Shown here one piece after another: positions 1 through 5,334 of a stretch of 7,756 nt of DNA. A program made the position numbers and the translations under genes. Below the pieces are notes generated by a model that saw only the letters and a list, made by a program, of their open reading frames with translations, had not been told where the DNA came from and made no database searches. The DNA is from an uncultured Magnetococcales bacterium (lineage in GTDB: Bacteria; Pseudomonadota; Magnetococcia; Magnetococcales; Magnetaquicoccaceae), in the NCBI GenBank assembly GCA_903913345.1, contig CAIWLA010000487.1, positions 1 through 7,756 of the forward strand, given 5' to 3'. Position 1 is the first letter of the stretch. Each line of letters opens with the position of its first letter.

Positions 1-21
1 TAAGGCGCGCTTTATCAAAAG

Positions 22-42
22 CCAATTTCCGCAGGAAATTGG
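22..42. repeat. Short inverted repeat, 9-bp arms, 3-nt loop
   Basis: CCAATTTCC (22-30) and GGAAATTGG (34-42) are perfect reverse complements around GCA. No T-run follows on either strand, so it is not a classical terminator. It could be the end of a transcript from the left or a protein-binding site; the sequence does not decide. Confidence 0.5.
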
Positions 43-84
43 TGCAGCGTACTCGAACCCACCCCAAAAGGGGAATAAAAAATT

Positions 85-114
85 AACATAATATCAATAA
101 ATTGATATTATGTT
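85..114. repeat. AT-rich near-perfect palindrome, 14-bp arms
   Basis: AACATAATATCAAT (85-98) and ATTGATATTATGTT (101-114) are exact reverse complements separated by AA. It is strikingly AT-rich against its GC-rich surroundings. Read on the reverse strand, it is followed by AATTTTTTATT, so it has the form of a weak-stem intrinsic terminator, but no real reverse gene ends here. A dimeric DNA-binding protein site or the end of a former mobile element are alternatives. Confidence 0.6.
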
Positions 115-123
115 GGCGCATAT

Positions 124-163
124 GGGGCAACGCCCCTGGTGGGGGCCGGGGGCAACGCCCCCC
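124..163. repeat. GC-rich REP-like element, two tandem mini-hairpins
   Basis: Two small hairpins lie in tandem. The first is GGGGC-AAC-GCCCC (124-136). The second is GGGGGC-AAC-GCCCCC (148-162). They are joined by TGGTGGGGGCC. The same order, a G/C hairpin, then TGG(T/C)GGGG, then a G-run hairpin ending in an RCC/GCC type sequence, recurs in the element at 1966-2102, so I take this as a member of one dispersed intergenic family. Its role could be mRNA end formation or it could be a passive repeat. Confidence 0.55.
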
Positions 164-349
164 TGTGGCAGAATGCTGGCTATTGGGCGAAATCTCCCTT
201 ATGATGACGATGCCCCCTTTTCGCTTGCCCCATTCGGTCCATGGCCGGTTCCGAAGGGCAAACGCCAAAGCGGAATTTTGTCTGCAGTCCATCTGGAATG
301 GGGCAAGAAAACAGCGAAAATCCACATGAGAGAAGGATAGGGGTTGGTC

Positions 350-1936
350 ATGCGTATCGTTTCGCGGGTCGGTTTTTTTCTGCTGGTCTTTTTGAGTCTC
401 TGTGCCACGGCGATGGCCGCCGACTGGACCGCCGTGGCGGCCAAGGCGGAACAGGGCGATGCCGCCAGCCAACGGGATCTGGGCGTGCGCTATCTGGAAG
501 GGCGAGGGGTTCCCCAGGATTACGGCAAAGCCGAATACTGGTTGCGCAAGGCGGCGGAACAAGGGTCGGCCCAGGCGCAATTCCGGTTGGGCCGACTGTA
601 TGACAAGGGAACGGGCGTCACTCAGGATTATCCTGGGGCGGCGGCCTGGTATCGCAAGGCGGCGGAACAGGGGGTGGCGGCGGCACAAAACAATCTGGGC
701 AATCTCTATCGGGATGGTCGGGGGGTGGACCAGGATCATGCCGAGGCGGTCTCCTGGTATCGCAAGGCGGTCGAGCAGGGGGATGCGGCGGCCGAGACCA
801 ATCTGGGTCTGATGTATGACGGTGGTCTGGGGGTGGCGCAAGAGAGCAAACAGGCCCTGTTCTGGTTGCAGAAGGCGGCCAAACAGGGCAATCGCAAGGC
901 CCAGTTGGCCCTGCGCACCCGGCAGAACGGGGGACGGTCTGTGGTCGAGCAGACCCCTTCGACCACCGCGCCTCAGGCTGAGAAGGACCAGGCGGTTCTC
1001 CCCTCCCCAACGGCCAGGCGGGGACCGGTGGTGACGCCATCCAGACCCCATGTCAAACGGGTGACGGGTATCCGTGTCGTCCGGGGCAAGAAAACCGCCG
1101 TACAGAGACGGCAAACGGCGGTGGTCCGGTACCCCAAAAAACGGGTTGCCCATCGGTATGACCAACCCTTGTCTGCCCTCCGTCTGGCCGGGAATGAGAC
1201 AACGGTCGAGACGAGACCATCGGTTTCCATCCCCCGTGCGGATGAGGCGGTGACGTTCGAGGGTTCCCGGCGTGAGGCAGAACCACCCGTCGCACCCCGT
1301 GCCGCACCCACAGAGGCCACCAGCGGCAATGTCACGGGATCGTTCGGGGCATCGTCGAATGATTCCCCGGCCAGCACGAACACCCGATCAGAGCGGACGG
1401 CGCAAAAGCCGATGGAACTGTCGTCTGAAGTGCCCGTTTTGCATTCCGTTTTTCGTTTCAACATGCCGGATGAGAGAAAGGGATCGGGTGTGGTGGAACA
1501 GGAGTTGACCAATCCTGCCTACCAGTCAACCCCTGAACCGATGGGACGGTATGTGGACAACGGCAATGGAACGATTACCGACCGAAAAAAAGGGTTGGTT
1601 GGGCTGAAAAATGCCAATTGTTTTGGCAGACAGAAGTGGGCCGATTCCCAGGCGGCGGTGCAGGATCTGGCCTCCGGCACCTGTCAGTTGACCGATGGTT
1701 CCCATCGCGGGGATTGGCGACTGCTTGGTCGGGATGAGATGTATATCTTGTTGGACTGGCAAGAGAGTGGTCTGTTCATGAATGGATTGCAGTCTGGTTA
1801 TTACTGGTCGAAGACGTTGCACGAGGGCAATCCGAACCATGTCTGGTATCTCATGCCCAGCCGGGGGATGTTGTACAATGGCAGTCAGGAGCGCAAAAAT
1901 GCCGTTTGGCCGGTGCGCAGCCTGACGGGACCGTAG
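350..1936 (+). CDS. Exported Sel1-repeat protein with C-terminal DUF1566 (Lcl-like) domain
   Basis: The product is 528 aa from ATG 350. A TTG six bases upstream (344) is an in-frame alternative; AGGGG lies 6 nt before the ATG, and AAGGA lies 6 nt before the TTG. Residues 1-23 form a signal peptide (MRIVSR, hydrophobic core, AMA cleavage site before ADW). Residues 33-176 are four 36-residue Sel1 repeats, each beginning (A/V)EQG and ending near W(Y/L)(R/Q)KA, with the start of a fifth at 177. Residues about 190-395 are a proline-, threonine-, basic- and acidic-rich linker that is probably disordered. Residues about 396-528 match the DUF1566 pattern: RYVDNGNGTITD, NANCFG, W, C445-x-LTDGS, GDWRL, a YYWS block and a terminal VWPVRS. 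Sel1 repeats are TPR-like protein-binding solenoids; DUF1566 is a C-type-lectin-like domain found in surface proteins. I infer a periplasmic or surface adaptor that binds a protein or glycan. The gene stands alone and converges with thiD. Confidence 0.88.
   Translation: MRIVSRVGFFLLVFLSLCATAMAADWTAVAAKAEQGDAASQRDLGVRYLEGRGVPQDYGKAEYWLRKAAEQGSAQAQFRLGRLYDKGTGVTQDYPGAAAWYRKAAEQGVAAAQNNLGNLYRDGRGVDQDHAEAVSWYRKAVEQGDAAAETNLGLMYDGGLGVAQESKQALFWLQKAAKQGNRKAQLALRTRQNGGRSVVEQTPSTTAPQAEKDQAVLPSPTARRGPVVTPSRPHVKRVTGIRVVRGKKTAVQRRQTAVVRYPKKRVAHRYDQPLSALRLAGNETTVETRPSVSIPRADEAVTFEGSRREAEPPVAPRAAPTEATSGNVTGSFGASSNDSPASTNTRSERTAQKPMELSSEVPVLHSVFRFNMPDERKGSGVVEQELTNPAYQSTPEPMGRYVDNGNGTITDRKKGLVGLKNANCFGRQKWADSQAAVQDLASGTCQLTDGSHRGDWRLLGRDEMYILLDWQESGLFMNGLQSGYYWSKTLHEGNPNHVWYLMPSRGMLYNGSQERKNAVWPVRSLTGP
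446..877 (+). repeat. Four in-frame 108-bp Sel1-coding repeats
   Basis: The units are 446-553, 554-661, 662-769 and 770-877, exactly 36 codons each. The DNA is similar as well as the protein; for example AAGGCGGCGGAACA and TGGTATCGCAAGGCGG recur. This suggests fairly recent duplication and makes copy-number change by recombination possible. A partial fifth unit follows. Confidence 0.85.
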
Positions 1937-1965
1937 TCTCCGCGCTCCTTTTCCAAATTATAATG

Positions 1966-2102
1966 GGGGTCCGGGGGAGATTATCTCCCCCGGTGGGGGT
2001 TTGGGGGCGAAGCCACCAACATTCTGTTGTCATAATCTTTTCTGGGCTTCGCCCCGAACCCCGCCAGGGGGAATCTGTTTTCCTGTTGGCCCCCTGGACC
2101 CC
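1966..2102. repeat. Composite GC-rich inverted-repeat element between convergent genes
   Basis: Two copies of one unit face each other. Each has the order GGGGTCC, a G5/C5 hairpin, GG(T/C)GGGG(T)TT/TTC, then GGGGCGAAGCC. In the left copy the hairpin is CCGGGGGAGA-TTA-TCTCCCCCGG (1971-1993). In the right copy the arms are CCAGGGGG (2064-2071) and CCCCCTGG (2090-2097) with a longer loop. The inner ends GGGGCGAAGCC (2004-2014) and GGCTTCGCCCC (2045-2055) are an 11-bp perfect pair about 30 bp apart. The outer ends GGGGTCC (1966-1972) and GGACCCC (2096-2102) also pair. Each copy lies just after a stop codon (Sel1 gene at 1936; thiD at 2115), so it may form or protect both mRNA 3' ends. No good T-run is present. 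Confidence 0.75.
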
Positions 2103-2114
2103 TGCTCCTTTGCA

Positions 2115-2933
2115 TCAAAGAGAGGGAGCGGGATGGAGCAAACGTTGCCCCTGGCCCAGGGTCAAACTCTCCGCCATGGCGCGTTGCAGATAGGCCAGAC
2201 CGAGAGACACGGCCTCTTTCCCTCCCTTGCCCTGTGCCAGACCCACGGCAATGGCCGAGGCCAGGGTGCAACCGGTACCATGGAAGCCCGTTCCGGGAAT
2301 CCGCCGACTGTGAAAAAGAGATACCTGTTGATCCAGCCACAAGAGGTCGGTCAATGCCTCGCCCGGCAGATGCCCTCCGGTGACCAGAATGGCGCACTGG
2401 CTGTCGCCCGCCAGTTGACGCGCCGCCAGGGCCATCTCTGGCACCGATTGCACGGTCAACCCGCTGAGCATCTGGGCCTCCGGCAGGTTGGGTGTCAGCA
2501 GGGAGATCCAGGGCAACAATTTTTCCAGAAAAGCCTCGCGTCCACCGGCATCGAGCAGGGTGCCCCCCCCGGTGCCGGTCAGCACGGGATCGGCCACCAC
2601 GGGTATCCGGGGCCATTCGGCCAATACATCGGCCACGGCCAGGACAATCTCCCGCGTGGCCAACATCCCCAATTTGATACAGTCCACGGGCAGATCGGCC
2701 AGACAGACCCGCATCTGTTGGGCCACCTGTCGGGCGGGCAAGGGATGGACCTGATGGACCCGTTGGGTATCCTGAATGGTGATGGCCGTGACCGCCGTCA
2801 GGGCATAACCGCCCAGTCTGGTGATGGTTTTCAAATCGGCCTGCAATCCGGCCCCGGCGGTGGGGTCGGAACCGGCCACCACCAGAACCGTCGGAACCCT
2901 CTGTCGCCTCTCGCTTGTCATCCTGCGCACCAT
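2115..2933 (-). CDS. thiD: Hydroxymethylpyrimidine / phosphomethylpyrimidine kinase
   Basis: ThiD is a cytoplasmic enzyme that phosphorylates 4-amino-5-hydroxymethyl-2-methylpyrimidine (HMP) and then HMP-phosphate, giving the pyrophosphate used by thiamine-phosphate synthase. The product is 272 aa, normal for a single-domain ThiD, so there is no ThiE or TenA fusion. Visible family motifs are AGSDPTAGAGLQADLKT (20-36; substrate and phosphate binding), KLGML (87-91), LLTPNLPEA (145-153) and the ribokinase-family anion hole HGTGCTLASA (218-227) with the conserved Cys222. The start is uncertain: ATG 2933 and ATG 2921 are both in frame, and neither has a clear Shine-Dalgarno at good spacing. It diverges from serA and no other thiamine gene is visible nearby. 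All key residues are present, so it should be active. Confidence 0.95.
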   Translation of the reverse strand: MVRRMTSERRQRVPTVLVVAGSDPTAGAGLQADLKTITRLGGYALTAVTAITIQDTQRVHQVHPLPARQVAQQMRVCLADLPVDCIKLGMLATREIVLAVADVLAEWPRIPVVADPVLTGTGGGTLLDAGGREAFLEKLLPWISLLTPNLPEAQMLSGLTVQSVPEMALAARQLAGDSQCAILVTGGHLPGEALTDLLWLDQQVSLFHSRRIPGTGFHGTGCTLASAIAVGLAQGKGGKEAVSLGLAYLQRAMAESLTLGQGQRLLHPAPSL

Positions 2934-3070
2934 ATGTTAGATTTCATCACTCTCAGCGCACCCGCTGGTCTTGCCTCCCCTCTGGTTTGCACTGTGCAAA
3001 ATATTGACCAACCCCAAAGACTCCCCCTCTCCCGCCGGACGGGACGGGAGCATGACAAAGGAATTCTATA
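2934..3070. promoter_or_regulatory. Divergent thiD-serA promoter region
   Basis: This 137-bp spacer must contain the promoters of both genes. It carries the perfect palindrome 2986-3000 described separately, a TTGACC (3004-3009) that could be a forward -35 without a convincing -10, and a GC-rich hairpin candidate with arms CTCCCG (3029-3034) and CGGGAG (3045-3050) just before serA. A strong serA Shine-Dalgarno, AAAGGA (3057-3062), lies 8 nt before the ATG. On the reverse strand, GGGTGC-G-CTGAGA (2963-2951) recalls the 5' part of a TPP riboswitch, but the rest of that element is absent. Confidence 0.6.
2986..3000. promoter_or_regulatory. Perfect 15-bp palindrome, possible operator
   Basis: TTTGCAC (2986-2992) and GTGCAAA (2994-3000) are exact reverse complements around a single T. 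The site lies 53 bp upstream of the thiD start codon and 71 bp upstream of serA. Size and symmetry fit a dimeric helix-turn-helix repressor or activator that could act on one or both promoters. I do not recognise the regulator. Confidence 0.5.
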
Positions 3071-4660
3071 ATGCCGAAGGTTTTGATTGCGGATAAAATG
3101 TCTCCCAAAGCGGAAGAGGTGTTTCGTGCCCGTGGGGTGGAGGTGGATGTCCGTCCTGGTTTATCGGTGGCGGAGCTGCTGGAGATTTTGCCCCAGTATG
3201 AGGGGGTGGCGATTCGTTCTTCCACCCGGTTGACGGGGGATCTGATCCGGGCGGCGACCCGGTTGCGGGTGATCGGGCGGGCGGGTATTGGGGTGGACAA
3301 TGTGGACATTCCGGTGGCCTCCAAGCAGGGGGTGATTGTCATGACTGCGCCGTTTGGCAATTCGGTGACGACGGCGGAGCACACGGTGGCGTTGGCGTTG
3401 GCGGCCTCGCGGCACATTGCCTCGGCCACGGCCTCCACCAAGGCGGGCAAATGGGAAAAAAACCGTTTCATGGGTCGGGAGTTGGGGGGGAAGACCTTGG
3501 GCATCATTGGCTCCGGCAATATTGGTTCGCTGGTGGTGGATCGGTTTCAGGGGTTGAAGATGCGGGTGATTGCCTATGATCCCTTTCTTTCCCGGCAGCG
3601 GGCGGAGGAGATGGGGGTGGAGTTGATGGAGAGCCTGGACCTTTTTTGGCCCCGGATTGATTTATTGACGGTCCATACCCCCTTGACACCGCAGACCCGG
3701 CACATTGTCAATGCCGATGCCTTTGCCAAGATGAAAAAGGGGGTGATCATCGTCAATTGTGCCCGTGGTGGGATTATCGACGAGGCGGCCTTGTATGCGG
3801 CGTTGCAATCCGGGAAGGTGTTTGCGGCGGCGTTGGATGTCTTCGAGGTGGAACCGGCGGTCAAAAATCCCCTGTTTGAGTTGGAAAATGTGGTCTGCAC
3901 CCCTCATCTGGGGGCCTCCACGGTGGAGGCGCAGGAAAATGTGGCGGTGCAGATTGCCGAGCAGATTGCCGATTATCTCCTCAACGGGACGGTACAAAAT
4001 GCCTTGAACATCCCGGCGGTCTCCGAGGGGGAGTTGCCGGTTTTGCGACCGTTTCTCAATCTGGCGGACAAGCTGGGGACCATGATGGGGCAGTTGACCG
4101 AGACAGGGATCGAGCGGATTGAGATCACCTATGAAGGAGAGGTGGCGCAGCTCAACCGCAAGCCGATCACCAACGTACTGCTCAACAGCCTGTTGACGCC
4201 GATCCTGGAGACGGGGGTCAATATTGTCAATGCCCCCCTGATTGCCGAGGAGCGGGGGATTGAGGTGGTGGAGGCGATCAACAAGCGGTGTCGCACCGGT
4301 TTCAACTCGATGATCACGGTGGCCATTGTCACAGAGCGGGGGGAGCGGTGCATCTCCGGGACATTGTTCAACAATGGTCAGCAGCCTCGGATTGTCTCGA
4401 TGAATCAGGTGCCGATCGAGGCCACACCGGAGGGCAATCTGCTGATTGTTTCCAACCAGGACAGTCCGGGGTTGATCGGACGGGTGGGGACATTGTTGGG
4501 CAATGCGGGGGTCAATATTGCCAATTTTCATCTGGGCCGGGTGGCCGCAGGGGGAAAGGCCATCGCCTTTATCAACGTGGATCAAAATGTCCCGGTCCAG
4601 GTGATGCAGGCGTTGCGAGAGGTGCCGAATGTCCTGGAGGTCAAGCTGGTGCGGTATTGA
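3071..4660 (+). CDS. serA: D-3-phosphoglycerate dehydrogenase, long ACT-domain form
   Basis: SerA oxidises 3-phosphoglycerate to 3-phosphohydroxypyruvate with NAD, the committed step of serine synthesis in the cytoplasm. The 529-aa length and domain order match the long, type-1 class. The split substrate-binding domain occupies about 1-98 and 290-315. The Rossmann domain lies between, with GIIGSGNIG (144-152) and the NAD-selecting acidic residue in AYDP (D170). An intervening allosteric (ASB) domain covers about 320-450. The C-terminal ACT domain is about 456-529, beginning near LLIVSNQDSPGLIG. Catalytic residues are visible: Arg232 in NCARGGIID, Glu261 in DVFEVEP and His279 in TPHLGAS. The glycine motif GSGNIG differs slightly from the more usual GLGRIG. 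ATG 3071 is supported by AAAGGA 8 nt upstream. The ACT domain suggests serine feedback control. No serB or serC is nearby. Confidence 0.97.
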   Translation: MPKVLIADKMSPKAEEVFRARGVEVDVRPGLSVAELLEILPQYEGVAIRSSTRLTGDLIRAATRLRVIGRAGIGVDNVDIPVASKQGVIVMTAPFGNSVTTAEHTVALALAASRHIASATASTKAGKWEKNRFMGRELGGKTLGIIGSGNIGSLVVDRFQGLKMRVIAYDPFLSRQRAEEMGVELMESLDLFWPRIDLLTVHTPLTPQTRHIVNADAFAKMKKGVIIVNCARGGIIDEAALYAALQSGKVFAAALDVFEVEPAVKNPLFELENVVCTPHLGASTVEAQENVAVQIAEQIADYLLNGTVQNALNIPAVSEGELPVLRPFLNLADKLGTMMGQLTETGIERIEITYEGEVAQLNRKPITNVLLNSLLTPILETGVNIVNAPLIAEERGIEVVEAINKRCRTGFNSMITVAIVTERGERCISGTLFNNGQQPRIVSMNQVPIEATPEGNLLIVSNQDSPGLIGRVGTLLGNAGVNIANFHLGRVAAGGKAIAFINVDQNVPVQVMQALREVPNVLEVKLVRY

Positions 4661-4681
4661 GGGGCGGTCGGCTACTCAATT

Positions 4682-4694
4682 AAACAGCCTGTTT
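4682..4694. promoter_or_regulatory. Palindrome upstream of antitoxin, candidate autoregulatory operator
   Basis: AAACAG-C-CTGTTT is a perfect 13-bp palindrome ending 41 bp before the antitoxin start. ParD-type ribbon-helix-helix proteins usually bind short palindromes in their own promoter, alone or with the toxin, so this is a reasonable operator candidate. Part of it, AGCCTGTTT, recurs at 5272-5280 at the end of the toxin gene. The promoter hexamers themselves are not clear (TATTGT at 4701-4706 is a possible -10 with no good -35). Confidence 0.4.
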
Positions 4695-4735
4695 GCTCAT
4701 TATTGTCATCGAGAACTGCAATGGAGAACCGGGCC

Positions 4736-4996
4736 ATGAATATTTCACTGACACCACATTTTGATGACTTGGTGAAAAGCAAGGTCGAAAGCGGTCTTTA
4801 CAATTCTGCCAGTGAGGTGATGCGGGATGCCTTGCGTCTTCTGGAAGAGCGTGACCGGTTGCGCGCATTGAGGCTCGATGAAGTGAGGCACAAAATTCAG
4901 AAAGGCATGGACAGTGGCGAGGCCACGCCTCTGGATATCGAAGAAGTCAAGGCGCGGGGTCGCAGACGACTGGCCAAGCAAGAGAGAAATGCCTGA
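4736..4996 (+). CDS. parD: ParD-type ribbon-helix-helix antitoxin
   Basis: The product is 86 aa from ATG 4736, chosen because GGAGA (4723-4727) lies 8 nt upstream and the protein then starts with the typical MNISLTPHF beta strand; ATG 4721 and TTG 4703 are longer in-frame options. The N-terminal half matches ParD: the beta strand, then DDLVKSKVESGLYNSASEVMRDALRLLEERD, the two helices of the RHH fold. The C-terminal half, with GMDSGEATPLDIEEVKARGRRR, is the toxin-wrapping tail, disordered when unbound. It neutralises the downstream toxin and probably represses the operon. Its stop overlaps the toxin start by one base (TGATG at 4994-4998). By eye its base composition is less GC-rich than serA and thiD, consistent with acquisition. 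The family is firm; the exact subgroup name is not. Confidence 0.88.
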   Translation: MNISLTPHFDDLVKSKVESGLYNSASEVMRDALRLLEERDRLRALRLDEVRHKIQKGMDSGEATPLDIEEVKARGRRRLAKQERNA

Positions 4997-5283
4997 TGCC
5001 GCGCATTCTCAAACGGCCAGAAGCCGACAAAGACCTTGACGAAATCTGGTGGCACATTGCCCAGGACAGCCAGCATAATGCGGACAGATTTCTTGACCGC
5101 ATTCTTGAAAAATGTTTGATTTTGGCCAGCTTTCCGCAAATTGGAACCGAACGCGATGAACTCATGGATGGTCTGCGCAGTCAATCCATCGGGAGTTATC
5201 TGGTTTTCTATTTCCCGATTGACGATGGCATTGACATCGTTCGTATTTTGCACGGTTCACGGGATGTGGAGAGCCTGTTTTAG
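4996..5283 (+). CDS. parE: ParE-type toxin of the RelE/ParE superfamily
   Basis: The product is 95 aa, the usual size for ParE. Recognisable parts are ILKRPEADKDLDEIWWHIAQ (first strand and helix), ADRFLDRILEKCLILASFPQIGTERDEL (second helix and the P-x-x-G turn), GLRSQSIGSYLVFYF (central strands) and the closing IDIVRILHGSRDVESLF, a strong ParE signature. ParE toxins inhibit DNA gyrase, whereas RelE relatives cut ribosome-bound mRNA. The lack of a RelE-like catalytic set and the partner's ParD form favour a gyrase poison; this is inference. It is translationally coupled to the antitoxin through a one-base overlap. The frame is intact, so the module may be functional. Its stop codon is the first three bases of the right inverted-repeat arm. 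Confidence 0.88.
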   Translation: MPRILKRPEADKDLDEIWWHIAQDSQHNADRFLDRILEKCLILASFPQIGTERDELMDGLRSQSIGSYLVFYFPIDDGIDIVRILHGSRDVESLF

Positions 5284-5334
5284 CCGACCGCATCCCGTGC
5301 AGGCGGCAGCGATTCTACCCCTGTCGTCTCCGGG

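Larger units (their letters stand above)
1..349. other. Left non-coding region with several inverted repeats
   Basis: I see no convincing gene here. The first three bases read TAA and could be the stop of a forward gene lying to the left, but this cannot be tested. The region holds a short hairpin (22-42), a small CCCC-AAAA-GGGG palindrome (62-73), an AT-rich near-perfect palindrome (85-114) and a GC-rich double hairpin (124-163). Positions 164-349 carry the leader of the Sel1 gene, with purine-rich ribosome-binding candidates AAGGA (333-337) and AGGGG (339-343). No confident -35/-10 pair is visible. A reverse-strand open frame crossing this region into the Sel1 gene looks like a shadow. Confidence 0.6.
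4664..5291. repeat. 11-bp inverted repeats bracketing the toxin-antitoxin module
   Basis: GCGGTCGGCTA (4664-4674) and TAGCCGACCGC (5281-5291) are perfect reverse complements at the two edges of the TA module. The left arm begins 3 nt after the serA stop, and the right arm begins with the toxin's own TAG. Inward, AAACAG (4682-4687) on the left pairs with CTGTTT (5275-5280) on the right, with 7 extra bases on the left. No clear target-site duplication is visible outside the arms. This may mark a small inserted cassette, or a former hairpin split by insertion of the module. Confidence 0.6.

Noticed and set aside
40..60. tRNA 3' half suggested by TCGAACCC (GGGTTCGA on the reverse strand)
   Set aside because: The base that should close the T-loop is not the required C, and no acceptor or anticodon arms can be found.
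83..1165. Long reverse-strand open frame of 360 codons opposite the Sel1 gene
   Set aside because: Its translation is Arg/Pro/Leu-rich and periodic because it mirrors the Sel1 repeats; the forward frame has a signal peptide and recognisable domains.
1971..1993. Classical intrinsic terminator for the Sel1 gene
   Set aside because: The stem is strong but is followed by G-rich sequence, not a T-run, so I list it as part of the repeat element.
2951..2963. TPP riboswitch upstream of thiD (GGGTGC-G-CTGAGA on the reverse strand)
   Set aside because: Only the 5' fragment is suggestive. The ACCC partner and the conserved CCTGATCTGGATAATGCC-like 3' half are absent, and the start codon follows within 20 nt.
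2001..3071. Forward open frame of 356 codons opposite thiD
   Set aside because: It is a Gly/Gln/His-rich shadow with no domain sense, while the reverse frame is an unmistakable ThiD.
3052..3096. Small upstream frame (14 codons) overlapping the serA start
   Set aside because: It has no properly spaced ribosome-binding site; the strong AAAGGA is placed for serA ATG 3071.
3662..4585. Reverse open frame of 307 codons opposite serA
   Set aside because: It is a shadow of serA; its composition is rich in Arg, His, Gln and Asp with no motif.
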